From contig CANRAY010000009.1 of the NCBI GenBank assembly GCA_947628735.1, positions 1 through 47,657 of the forward strand: a stretch of DNA of 47,657 nt. Reading direction: 5' to 3'. Below are positions 16,835-24,742 of this stretch, in pieces. Origin of the DNA: an uncultured Clostridia bacterium. GTDB taxonomy: Bacteria; Bacillota; Clostridia; TANB77; CAG-508. Under the pieces are notes generated by a model. The model was not told where the DNA came from, did no database searches, and saw only the letters and a program-made list of their open reading frames with translations. Positions within the stretch are counted from its first letter, which is position 1. The number at the start of each line of letters is the position of its first letter. Position numbers and translations under genes: made by a program.

Positions 16835-17383
16835 ATGTCTGAAATCGGCGGAAAATACAAACAAATTATGAAGGATTTAGAAAAAAATATTCAAGATCCT
16901 CAAGAATTAGAATTTGTAAAAGAAAAATTTTCAGATTTATCATTGCTATTTATTGACATAATTGACAGATTAACAAAATTAACAGATGCAAGAATTAAAC
17001 AAATAGAAGATCAACAAAGTGATATAAATAATAGAGTAAAAAACATACAAGCAATAGTAGATAATATTGAAAATGATATATATGAAGATGATGAAAATTA
17101 TGAATTTGAAATTGTATGCCCATACTGTAATTATGAATTTACAACTGATATAGAAGATGAAGATAAATCAGAAATAGAATGTCCAGAATGTCATAATACT
17201 ATAGAATTAGATTGGAATTCAGATGACGATTACGAAGGATGTGCAGGAAACTGTTCAAGTTGTGGTTCAAATTGCAATGTCGCTGAGGACGAAGAAAAAT
17301 ATCACATGAAAAATTCGGAACCAATAGAGGATGATGAAGAATTAAAAGATCAGAAAAATCATCCAGAAGATGACGATATGTAA
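16835..17383 (+). CDS. Coiled-coil plus zinc-ribbon protein (CD1247 N-terminal-domain-like)
   Basis: 182 residues. The N-terminal ~95 residues form a predicted coiled coil (LSLLFIDIIDRLTKLTDARIKQI and on). Next comes a zinc ribbon with CPYC and CPEC pairs (about residues 99-127), then a Cys-rich CAGNCSSCGSNC motif (about 143-154) and a long acidic tail. It matches my memory of the short Clostridia proteins annotated with a CD1247 N-terminal domain, often found next to efp; function unknown. It ends at a terminator. Confidence 0.75.
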   Translation: MSEIGGKYKQIMKDLEKNIQDPQELEFVKEKFSDLSLLFIDIIDRLTKLTDARIKQIEDQQSDINNRVKNIQAIVDNIENDIYEDDENYEFEIVCPYCNYEFTTDIEDEDKSEIECPECHNTIELDWNSDDDYEGCAGNCSSCGSNCNVAEDEEKYHMKNSEPIEDDEELKDQKNHPEDDDM

Positions 17384-17404
17384 ATATAAAATAAATAATA
17401 AAAG

Positions 17405-17443
17405 AAAGTAGATGTTAGATTAAATTAAACATCTACTTTTTTT
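17405..17443. terminator. Bidirectional terminator
   Basis: A 12-bp stem (17405-17416 with 17428-17439) is followed by T-rich sequence, between the convergent zinc-ribbon gene and the M23 peptidase gene. Confidence 0.85.
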
Positions 17444-17447
17444 GCAT

Positions 17448-18029
17448 TTAATGAATAGATGGATATAAGCTAAGAGGATCAATATACTCATCATTAATAC
17501 GTACACCTAAATGTAAATGAGGACCAGTAGTAGCTCCATTTGTAGGCTCACCATATTCATCAAAATAAAAATTACCAGGAACATTATAAACATTTTTAGG
17601 ACCAACATAACCAATAACTTGACCTTTCTGAACAAAGTCTCCAACTTTAACAATATAATTTGGAGAAACATGACAATAGGTAATTTTCATATTGCCAGTA
17701 GACAGAGTAATAGTGTAACCGCCACCGCCGAAAAAATTAGCAAAAGTAATTGTACCAGAAGTAATAGCAATAATTTTAGAATTTTCGGGAGCTCCAATAT
17801 CAATACCAGAATGATATGAAGAAGCACCAGAAGTAGGAGCATCTCTTTTACCGAAGTAAGAGTTAATAGACGTATAACCAGGAGCAGGCCATAAATATTC
17901 AGTATCAAGAAGATAAAAAGAATTGGGATCAGAAATTAAAATTGGAATAAAAAAACAAGAGATAAATAAAGAAACAATCAAAATAAGAATAAAAAAACGT
18001 TGAAAAGACATAAAAAAACTATTAGACAT
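17448..18029 (-). CDS. Membrane-anchored M23 (LytM) peptidoglycan endopeptidase
   Basis: 193 residues. One N-terminal transmembrane/signal segment (about 10-33), then a compact LytM domain with zinc ligands in HSGIDIG (H..xD) and the H-x-H motif GPHLHLGV, plus the first conserved GYTSINSYFGKRDAP strand. All catalytic positions are present. Expected to cleave peptide cross-links in peptidoglycan outside the membrane. Located 37 nt downstream of gtrA on the same strand, so probably co-transcribed with it. A sporulation (SpoIIQ-like) role is possible, but length and lack of other signs leave that open. Confidence 0.9.
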   Translation of the reverse strand: MSNSFFMSFQRFFILILIVSLFISCFFIPILISDPNSFYLLDTEYLWPAPGYTSINSYFGKRDAPTSGASSYHSGIDIGAPENSKIIAITSGTITFANFFGGGGYTITLSTGNMKITYCHVSPNYIVKVGDFVQKGQVIGYVGPKNVYNVPGNFYFDEYGEPTNGATTGPHLHLGVRINDEYIDPLSLYPSIH

Positions 18030-18066
18030 ATGAAAAACTCCATTTCTAATAGCCCCCGAAAATAAA

Positions 18067-18483
18067 TTACTTTTTAAAAGTGAATAACATACTAATAATA
18101 AAATCTATAATAAAAACTATAATTGTCATTATACATTTATCAATTAAAAAATAAAAAGGTGTGTATTCAAATAATAAATAGCATCCAATATATTCAAATG
18201 CCATTGTAAATAATCTGCTTAATAAGAATTTACAAAATTCGACAACTTTTTCACCAAAATCATAAGCTTCTGAATGAAATACAATTTCTTTATTAAAAAA
18301 ATAAGTAGATATAACAGCTAATGCAATAGATAAAAGATTTGCAGTATTATATTGAAAATTAAAAAAAGAACAAAAAGCATAAAAAGAACCTATATTTATA
18401 AAAATAGAAATAATACCAAAAATAGAATAAAATATAACCTCTTTTTTAGAAAATTTTTTAATTTGTTCTTTAGAATTTTCCAT
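18067..18483 (-). CDS. GtrA family membrane protein
   Basis: 138 residues with four predicted membrane helices (about 16-36, 43-63, 82-104, 108-134) and the family hallmark in the second helix and following loop (LSIALAVISTYFFNKEIVFHS). GtrA-like proteins are thought to flip or support transfer of lipid-linked sugars for cell-surface polymer glycosylation. Partner glycosyltransferase is not adjacent. It is preceded closely by tRNA-Trp on the same strand and followed by the M23 peptidase. Confidence 0.85.
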   Translation of the reverse strand: MENSKEQIKKFSKKEVIFYSIFGIISIFINIGSFYAFCSFFNFQYNTANLLSIALAVISTYFFNKEIVFHSEAYDFGEKVVEFCKFLLSRLFTMAFEYIGCYLLFEYTPFYFLIDKCIMTIIVFIIDFIISMLFTFKK

Positions 18484-18509
18484 ATGTTATCACTCAAATA
18501 CTTTAAAAT

Positions 18510-18584
18510 TGGCAGGGGTAGAAGGATTCGAACCCTCACAGGCGGTTTTGGAGACCGATGTGCTACCATTGACACTATACCCCT
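18510..18584 (-). tRNA. tRNA-Trp (anticodon CCA)
   Basis: Reading the minus strand: acceptor AGGGGTA from 18584, D-arm, anticodon loop CTCCAAA with CCA at 18551-18549, T-loop TTCGAAT, acceptor TACCCCT, discriminator G and an encoded CCA ending at 18510. 72 nt plus CCA. There is one apparent mismatch at the end of the anticodon stem (27-43). Confidence 0.95.
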
Positions 18585-18600
18585 ATAAAATTACTATATT

Positions 18601-18629
18601 ATATTAACATAGAATAAAAAAATGTGCAA
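18601..18629 (-). promoter_or_regulatory. Promoter for tRNA-Trp (and gtrA-M23)
   Basis: On the minus strand TTGCAC (18629-18624), 17-bp spacer, TAATAT (18606-18601), ending 16 bp before the tRNA. No terminator is evident between the tRNA and gtrA. Confidence 0.6.
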
Positions 18630-18669
18630 GGAAAAATAAAAAATTATCTATAAAGATGGAGAAAAAATT

Positions 18670-18707
18670 GTAACAGAAGCGTAACATAAGTGTAATAAAG
18701 TTGTAAT
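18670..18707 (+). promoter_or_regulatory. Array of four GTAAY half-sites at 11-bp spacing
   Basis: GTAAC or GTAAT begins at 18670, 18681, 18692 and 18703, an exact 11-bp period, abutting the -35 box. Head-to-tail 11-bp repeats are the usual operator form for OmpR/PhoB-type response regulators. The same array stands before the paralog at 21685-21722. Confidence 0.6.
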
Positions 18708-18735
18708 TGAAAATGAAAATACTATAGATTATACT
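18707..18735 (+). promoter_or_regulatory. Promoter of pilin-like surface protein gene A
   Basis: TTGAAA at 18707-18712, 17-bp spacer, TATACT at 18730-18735; conserved in the paralog at 21722-21750. Confidence 0.65.
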
Positions 18736-18797
18736 TAATATAGATATATTGGAGGAAAATATATAAAATAAAACAAAAGGGGGAAGCAAAAGAAAAA

Positions 18798-21176
18798 ATG
18801 AAACTTAAATACAACGCAAGAGGTATAACACTAATAGCATTAGTAGTAACAATAGTAGTCTTAATAATTTTAGCAGTAATAAGCATTAATTCAGTATTTG
18901 GGGAAGATGGCTTAATAGCAAGTGCAGAAAGAGGAAGTATAGAGCATACACACGCAACAGTGTGGGAAGCTATGGAAATGGAGTACTCAAATTATTGGAT
19001 AGACAAAGTAATGGTAGGAGGAGATTTAATTACATATTTGCAAAATAATGAAAAAATAGCTAAAGAAAAATCAGGAAAAGGATATGTAATTAATACAGAA
19101 AATTTATTAGGAGCAAGGGTATCACTTGGAAATGGAACAGATGGAGAAAATGATGTATATAAGCTAGAAGAAGTAACGTTAGGAGTAAAGTATGAAGTAA
19201 AATATTATGGACCAAGCGGAGAAAGATTACTAGGAATATTAGGAGATAATATAAGTAATTTAATAGAAAGTGATGATCCAAACTTTGAAATAGAAAAAAG
19301 AGAAATATCAGAACCAAAAAATGGAGAATATTACGAAGTAGGAGACCAGATTAAGTATGAAATAACAGCAAAGAATATAGGAGAAGTTGTAATTAATGAT
19401 ATACATGTAATAGATGTATTAATGTCTAAAAGTGGAAGTTATCAACCAGGAAGTGGCAAGTTAGAGCTAGTAGAAGGAGAAAACAGTGAAAAAATAAGTG
19501 TAGGGGAAGGATATTGGATAATAAGTTCACTAGAACCAGACGAAACAGAAACAATAACATATACCTACACAGTACAGGAAACAGATATAACAGAAAAAAG
19601 TACAATAGTAAATACGATAACAGAATTAACAGGAGTGCCACAACCAACAGTACCAAGAGGACATAAAATACCACAAGTAGAAATAGGGGGAAAAGTAGGA
19701 ATAGATGTAGTAAAGGAAGTATTGTCAAAGCCAAGAGAAGGCATACAAACAGGATATTCATCAGAAGGATATATACCAGAAGATGAGATTCAGTATCAAA
19801 TAACAGTAACCAATACAGGAACAGTAACATTAGTAAATATACAAATAACAGATATTTTAGTAAATAATTATGAAGATGAAATAGAAAGAAAAAATTATAC
19901 AATAGATAGATTAACACCAGGAGAATCTAAAGTTATTACTTATACACATATAGTAACGGGTGATGATGAAAGTCGTGATTTATATGGATATCCATTAAAA
20001 GATACGCCAATTTTAAAGAATACAGTACATGTAATAGGAACACCAGAAGAACCAGGATATGAATCACCAGAAGATAGTGATATGCAAACTGTACCTATAG
20101 CTAAACTGGGCGTTATTCTTCCACAAACAGGTTCAGAAGAAGGCATGAATAATTGGTATGTAATAGACAATAATTCTAACGATTTAAAGATTCGCCTTTA
20201 TGGAAAACGTACAAATCTTAGATATAATCAAAACAACTTAGTGGAAATATATAAAGTAGCAGAAGTTGATTCGGAAACTGAGGTATGGCATTTTAAAGAT
20301 GAGTATATACAACTAATAAATGAGTTACTAAAGAAATATCATGAAACTGAAATAGTTTCATCCCGCCAATCATCATCAAGCAAAAATATAGTTGATACTT
20401 GTTTAGCTGCAATTCGACAAAATAATATTACACCAGATGTTACTCTTAATATAGGAGAAGTAAAGCCAACACCATTTAGTGATTCTAATATAAACGATAT
20501 TTATTTAGTTGTAGCAAATGAGTCATGGTGTGATGAAGGATATGATCAAGGAGGAGCAGATTTATTTTCAATGTCGAGGGGATATGATATAAAATGGAAG
20601 AGTAAGAGTAGTGCAATAGAATTTAAAGATGAGAAAGGCAATAGTATTTCAGGAGTAGAATGGGTACTATGTAACAAAGACAAAAATATAATATGTAAAG
20701 AAGATGGAACATATCAATATCATTATACAAGCACAGAAAATCCAATAACTTTAGAATTATTAGAAAGCACATATTATATAAAAGTACTAAAAGTGCCAAA
20801 TGGATATAAAATCCCAGAAGACACAATATTAAATTCAAGATATGACAATAAACTAATCGTAAGACTATTTGAAACAACTTATAACATAAAAGTAAATTGT
20901 GTTGATGAAACTGGTAAAGAAATTAAAGAAGCAGTATGTGTTATACGTGATGAAACCGGAAATATAATAAAAAATGATGATGGAACACCAAAATATTCAT
21001 TTACATCTAATGGAGAAGTAGTGGAAATAGAAGATATTCCTAAAGGCAATTATTTCATAAGTATTGTTGCTACACCAGAAGGATATGAAACACCTGCTGA
21101 TGTACCATTCATAATGCCAGATTATAATAATCAAACAATAAATGTTGTATTTAAAAGTGAAGACAGTGAAATTTAA
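18798..21176 (+). CDS. Pilin-like leader surface protein A with DUF11 and SpaA-like domains
   Basis: 792 residues. Prepilin-like leader ending at Gly9, then ITLIALVVTIVVLIILAVIS (Ala at the Glu5 position). A family-specific segment follows (about 30-150) containing EHTHATVWEAMEMEYSNYW and GPSGERLLGILGDNIS. Then two DUF11-like beta domains (about 163-275 and 301-432; EVGDQIKYEITAKNIGEVVINDI and YQITVTNTGTVTLVNIQITD) and an internal LPQTG at about 441-445. A mixed region is next, and two prealbumin/SpaA-like domains follow (GNSISGVEWVLCNKD, GKEIKEAVCVIRDETG). No C-terminal membrane anchor. Predicted secreted fibre or adhesin processed by the prepilin peptidase at 14290. Near-identical in its first 310 codons to the gene at 21813. 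Confidence 0.82.
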   Translation: MKLKYNARGITLIALVVTIVVLIILAVISINSVFGEDGLIASAERGSIEHTHATVWEAMEMEYSNYWIDKVMVGGDLITYLQNNEKIAKEKSGKGYVINTENLLGARVSLGNGTDGENDVYKLEEVTLGVKYEVKYYGPSGERLLGILGDNISNLIESDDPNFEIEKREISEPKNGEYYEVGDQIKYEITAKNIGEVVINDIHVIDVLMSKSGSYQPGSGKLELVEGENSEKISVGEGYWIISSLEPDETETITYTYTVQETDITEKSTIVNTITELTGVPQPTVPRGHKIPQVEIGGKVGIDVVKEVLSKPREGIQTGYSSEGYIPEDEIQYQITVTNTGTVTLVNIQITDILVNNYEDEIERKNYTIDRLTPGESKVITYTHIVTGDDESRDLYGYPLKDTPILKNTVHVIGTPEEPGYESPEDSDMQTVPIAKLGVILPQTGSEEGMNNWYVIDNNSNDLKIRLYGKRTNLRYNQNNLVEIYKVAEVDSETEVWHFKDEYIQLINELLKKYHETEIVSSRQSSSSKNIVDTCLAAIRQNNITPDVTLNIGEVKPTPFSDSNINDIYLVVANESWCDEGYDQGGADLFSMSRGYDIKWKSKSSAIEFKDEKGNSISGVEWVLCNKDKNIICKEDGTYQYHYTSTENPITLELLESTYYIKVLKVPNGYKIPEDTILNSRYDNKLIVRLFETTYNIKVNCVDETGKEIKEAVCVIRDETGNIIKNDDGTPKYSFTSNGEVVEIEDIPKGNYFISIVATPEGYETPADVPFIMPDYNNQTINVVFKSEDSEI

Positions 21177-21200
21177 TAATAAATTATTTAGAACAATAAA

Positions 21201-21234
21201 AAGAAAACTAATAGAATAATCTATTAGTTTTCTT
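21201..21234. terminator. Bidirectional terminator between gene A and tmRNA
   Basis: A 15-bp perfect stem (21201-21215 with 21220-21234), 4-nt loop, T-run on the plus side and a matching A-run on the other, directly at the 3' end of tmRNA. It serves both. Confidence 0.9.
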
Positions 21235-21238
21235 TTTT

Positions 21239-21592
21239 TGGTGGAGATGAGGAGAGTCGAACTCCTGTCCAATATCTTTTCCATATAAACTTCTCCGAGT
21301 GCAGTTTATTGATAAAATTCCCTAAACATTATTCAATAAACAAAACAATTATTTAGGTAGTCAGAAGATACCCGCTATTTTGATGACGCAAAATAGGTTC
21401 GTTTCCCACTAATCGTCGCCTTATTCTAAACCGTGGGCAGTAAAGATAAGACGTCGCCGCACTTAGGCAGCGTATGCTAATTCTCTATTATCAGCGTTTA
21501 AATTTAATTTTGCTTTTTTTAAGTGGCCAAAGCAACCATCCACTACTCGCTATTTATACTTCTAAAATACCGTCGAAACCAAATACATCCCC
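21239..21592 (-). ncRNA. ssrA: tmRNA (SsrA)
   Basis: The minus strand begins GGGGATG then TTTGGTTTCGACGG (21592 downward) and ends CATCTCCACCA at 21239. These ends pair as a 7-bp Ala-type acceptor, and the T-arm is GGAGTTCGACTCTCC. The tag frame runs from GCA at 21513 to TAA at 21463 and encodes AKLNLNADNRELAYAA, ending in the protease-recognised AA. Pseudoknot-forming segments lie between the tag and the acceptor. About 354 nt. It frees stalled ribosomes with SmpB; smpB is not in the window. Confidence 0.97.
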
Positions 21593-21611
21593 AAATATAA
21601 ATACACCACTA

Positions 21612-21640
21612 ATTATACTATATTTTAGACTAGAAAACAA
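21612..21640 (-). promoter_or_regulatory. tmRNA promoter
   Basis: Minus strand TTGTTT (21640-21635), 17-bp spacer, TATAAT (21617-21612), about 20 bp before the mature 5' end. Confidence 0.75.
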
Positions 21641-21684
21641 GAAGAAAGAATTAAAATAACATACCAAAATCTAACAAAAAAAAT

Positions 21685-21722
21685 TTAACAAAAGTGTAAC
21701 ATAAGTGTAATAAATCTGTAAT
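21685..21722 (+). promoter_or_regulatory. Second array of 11-bp-spaced TAAC/TAAT half-sites
   Basis: TTAAC at 21685 then GTAAC at 21696, GTAAT at 21707 and GTAAT at 21718: the same register and position relative to the -35 box as in gene A. The spacer bases between half-sites differ at several positions. Confidence 0.6.
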
Positions 21723-21750
21723 TGAAAATGAAAATACTATAGATTATACT
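21722..21750 (+). promoter_or_regulatory. Promoter of pilin-like gene B
   Basis: TTGAAA at 21722-21727, 17-bp spacer, TATACT at 21745-21750. Confidence 0.65.
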
Positions 21751-21812
21751 TAAAAAGGATATATTAGGAAAAATATACAGCAGATAAAACAAAAGGGGGA
21801 AGCAAAAGAAAA

Positions 21813-24609
21813 ATGAAACTTAACTACAAAGAAAAAGGAATAACATTAATAGCACTAGTGGTAACAATAGTAATATTAATTATACTAGCAGTAATAAGCA
21901 TTAATGCAGTATTTGGAGAAGATGGCTTAATAGCAAGTGCAGAAAGAGGAAGTATAGAGCATACACACGCAACAGTATGGGAAGCTATGGAGATGGAGTA
22001 CTCAAATTATTGGATAGACAAAGTAATGGTAGGAGGAGATTTAATTACATATTTACAAAATAATGAAAAAATAGCTAAAGAAAAATCAGGAAAAGGATAT
22101 GTAATAAACACAGAAAATTTACTAGGAGCAAGAGTATCATTAGGAAATGGAACAGATGGAGAAAATGATGTATATAAGCTAGAAGAAGTAACATTAGGAA
22201 TAAAATATGAAGTAAGATACTATGGACCAAGTGGAGAAAGATTACTAGGAATATTAGGAGATAATATAAGTAATTTAATAGAAAGTGATGATCCAAACTT
22301 TGAAATAGAAAAAAGAGAAATATCAGAACCAAAAAATGGAGAATATTACGAAGTAGGAGACCAGATTAAGTATGAAATAACAGCAAAGAATATAGGAGAA
22401 GTTGTAATTAATGATATACATGTAATAGATGTATTAATGTCTAAAAGTGGAAGTTATCAACCAGGAAGTGGCAAGTTAGAGCTAGTAGAAGGAGAAAACA
22501 GTGAAAAAATAAGTGTAGGGGAAGGATATTGGATAATAAGTTCATTAGAACCAGAGGAAACAGAAACAATAATATATACTTACACAGTACAGGAAACAGA
22601 TGTAACAGCAGAAAGTACAATAGTAAATACAATAACAGAATTAACAGGAGTACCACAACCAACAGTACCAAGAGGACATAGGGTACCACAAGTAGAAATA
22701 GGAGGAAAAGTAGGAATAGATGTAGTAAAAGAAGTATTGTCTGAATATCCAACAGAAGTGCAACCTGGATACAGTGGACTTGGATACCTTCGAGGAAGCA
22801 ATATAGAGTATCAAATAACAGTAACTAATACAGGAACAGTAACATTATTAGATATACAAATAACAGATATTTTAGTAAATAACTATGAAAATGAAAGAGA
22901 AAGAAAAAGTTATACAATAGATAGGTTAGCACCAGGAGAATCCAAAGTTATCAATTATGTACATGAAGTGACATATGAAGATAAAACTTTTAATATATAT
23001 GGTAGCTCAATAGCAGATCAAGAAATTTTAAAAAATACAGTATATGTAACAGGAACTCCAGAAGAACCAGGATATGAACCACCAGAAGATAGTGATACGC
23101 AAACCGTACCACTTGCAAAAAGTGGCGCATCAGGATATAATCCAAAAACATTTCGGAGATAAATGGGAACTTGTAACACCTCCTGATACAAATGAATGCA
23201 CAATAGAAGTTCTTTCTGAAGAAAACTGTAACAATTTTAGACATAATGGAGATTATTTGCTAGAAGTATACAAAATAGCGGATATTAACGAAGATGGAAA
23301 AACATGTACCTTTATAGGAAAATTTGCAGAACCAGTAAAGGAAACACTAAAACAATATAAGCTAACTGAAGCTGATGTTGATATAGACAGAATTTATCAC
23401 GCAGTAGCTATATTAAATACATGTTCAGAAGTAATAAAAAGTGAAAATATGAAACCTGATATGGGAATTAATATAGGAGAAACGAAAACAAATCAATGTG
23501 GTAAAGGAATATATCTAATAAAAGCCAATGAATCATGGTATGATAAAGGACATAGTTATGGCGGTACACAAATTTTTTGTGAAGCAAATGAAAATTGGGG
23601 AATAATTGGATATTTTGACAATATTTTTAATTCTTACTCTATTGATGTAAATTTTGTTGATGAAAATAATAAAACTATAAAAGGAATTGAATGGGCTATA
23701 TATAATGAAGATGGAACGATAGCAGAAGATTCTTCTGGACGTGAAACCCCAATATATACAGATAATACATCAGTAAGTAGACTATTAGAAGGTAAATATT
23801 ATATAAAAATATTGAAAGTACCAAATGGGTATAAAATACCAGAAGATCAAATACTAATAATACCAAATGATAATTATGAAGAACAATATTATGTAAAAAT
23901 AGAAATTCAAAAAGCAACTTATAAAATAAAAGTAAATTGTATAGATTGGAAAGGAAATGCAGTTGCTGGAGTAATATGTTGTTTGATAGATGAAGATGGA
24001 GAAATACTAATAGATGATAATGGAAATCCATTATATTTATGGGAATCTGGTAATGAAACAACAGAAATAAAAATGGAATTAGAACCAGGTAAATATGGTG
24101 TAAGAGTTTTAGGAATACCAGATGTAATAATTCAAGGAACAGAATGGACAGCATACATATATGAATGGCCTGAAGATAAATTTTTCACAATACCAGAGGA
24201 TAACAACAAAACCATAGATATAGTATTAGAAGAACACAAAGGTAGTATATATGTGGACATGTATCTTATTAATTCTAATGAACAATATATAAAACCTATA
24301 GAAGAAACTACATTTTATATAGCGCTATTTACAGATAAAGCAAGAACTCAAAGAGTTAGTGATATTTTAGAAATGAAGTTTATAAATACAGATAATCAAA
24401 CTGCAACATTTACAGGACTAGATGCAACGAAAGCATATTATTTATCAGAAGTAGATAAAAATGGACATCCTATTGATGGTGGAACGATAGGAAATGACGG
24501 TGAATATGAAGTGGTACTTTGGGAGGACTATGCGTTGCCTGTAGATATTGGTACAATTTTAGAAAATAATTTTACAAAAACCCCAAGTGGCTGGCAAATA
24601 TCACAATAA
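21813..24609 (+). pseudogene. Pilin-like surface protein B, interrupted by one +1 frameshift
   Basis: Two consecutive frames form one gene. Frame 1 (21813-23162, 449 residues) has the Gly9/ITLIAL leader, the shared family segment and two DUF11-like domains, then runs into a stop soon after DTQTVPLAKSG. Frame 2 is open through the junction to 24609 and carries a region parallel to gene A (LLEVYKIADINEDGKTCTF, then IYLIKANESWYDKGHSYGG) plus three prealbumin/SpaA-like domains. Removing one A from the A5 tract at 23144-23148 joins them as NPKHFGDKWELV and gives about 931 residues. The downstream part has no ribosome binding site or good start of its own. It could be a recent null allele, a phase-variable gene or a sequence error. 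Function as for gene A: putative secreted adhesin or fibre. Confidence 0.82.
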
Positions 24610-24670
24610 TAGTAGGATTAAAAAAGAATACAAATAAAAGAAAAAAGATAAAAAACTTTGTCAAAAATTG

Positions 24671-24699
24671 TTTACTTTTTTATAAAAGTTATATACAAT
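24671..24699 (+). promoter_or_regulatory. Promoter for the glycosyltransferase gene
   Basis: TTTACT at 24671-24676, 17-bp spacer, TACAAT at 24694-24699. Confidence 0.5.
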
Positions 24700-24742
24700 G
24701 TTGAAAGAAATGCAAAAGAAAAAAGAAAGGGGACATTAATTA

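Larger units (their letters stand above)
18668..19730 (+). repeat. Long direct repeat, copy 1 of pilin-like gene 5' region
   Basis: Promoter, leader and roughly the first 310 codons are nearly identical by eye to 21683-22745, at a constant offset of 3015 bp. After this point the two genes diverge. The tmRNA gene lies between the two copies. Confidence 0.8.
21683..22745 (+). repeat. Long direct repeat, copy 2 of pilin-like gene 5' region
   Basis: Counterpart of 18668-19730; see that entry. It includes the promoter and the 11-bp operator array. Confidence 0.8.

Noticed and set aside
18352..18588. Plus-strand frame over gtrA and tRNA-Trp
   Set aside because: It reads through a tRNA gene and is antisense to a convincing GtrA protein.
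19426..19917. Long Leu-rich antisense frames opposite the pilin-like genes (also 22441-22752, 23696-24154, 24xxx region)
   Set aside because: They arise because Glu/Asn/Thr-rich AT codons read as Leu/Phe on the other strand; no start signals and no membrane-protein pattern.
23142..23150. Programmed -1 frameshift at CCAAAAACA joining the two halves of gene B
   Set aside because: The downstream frame requires a +1 shift; the tract is not a standard -1 slippery heptamer in that phase and no downstream stimulator is evident.
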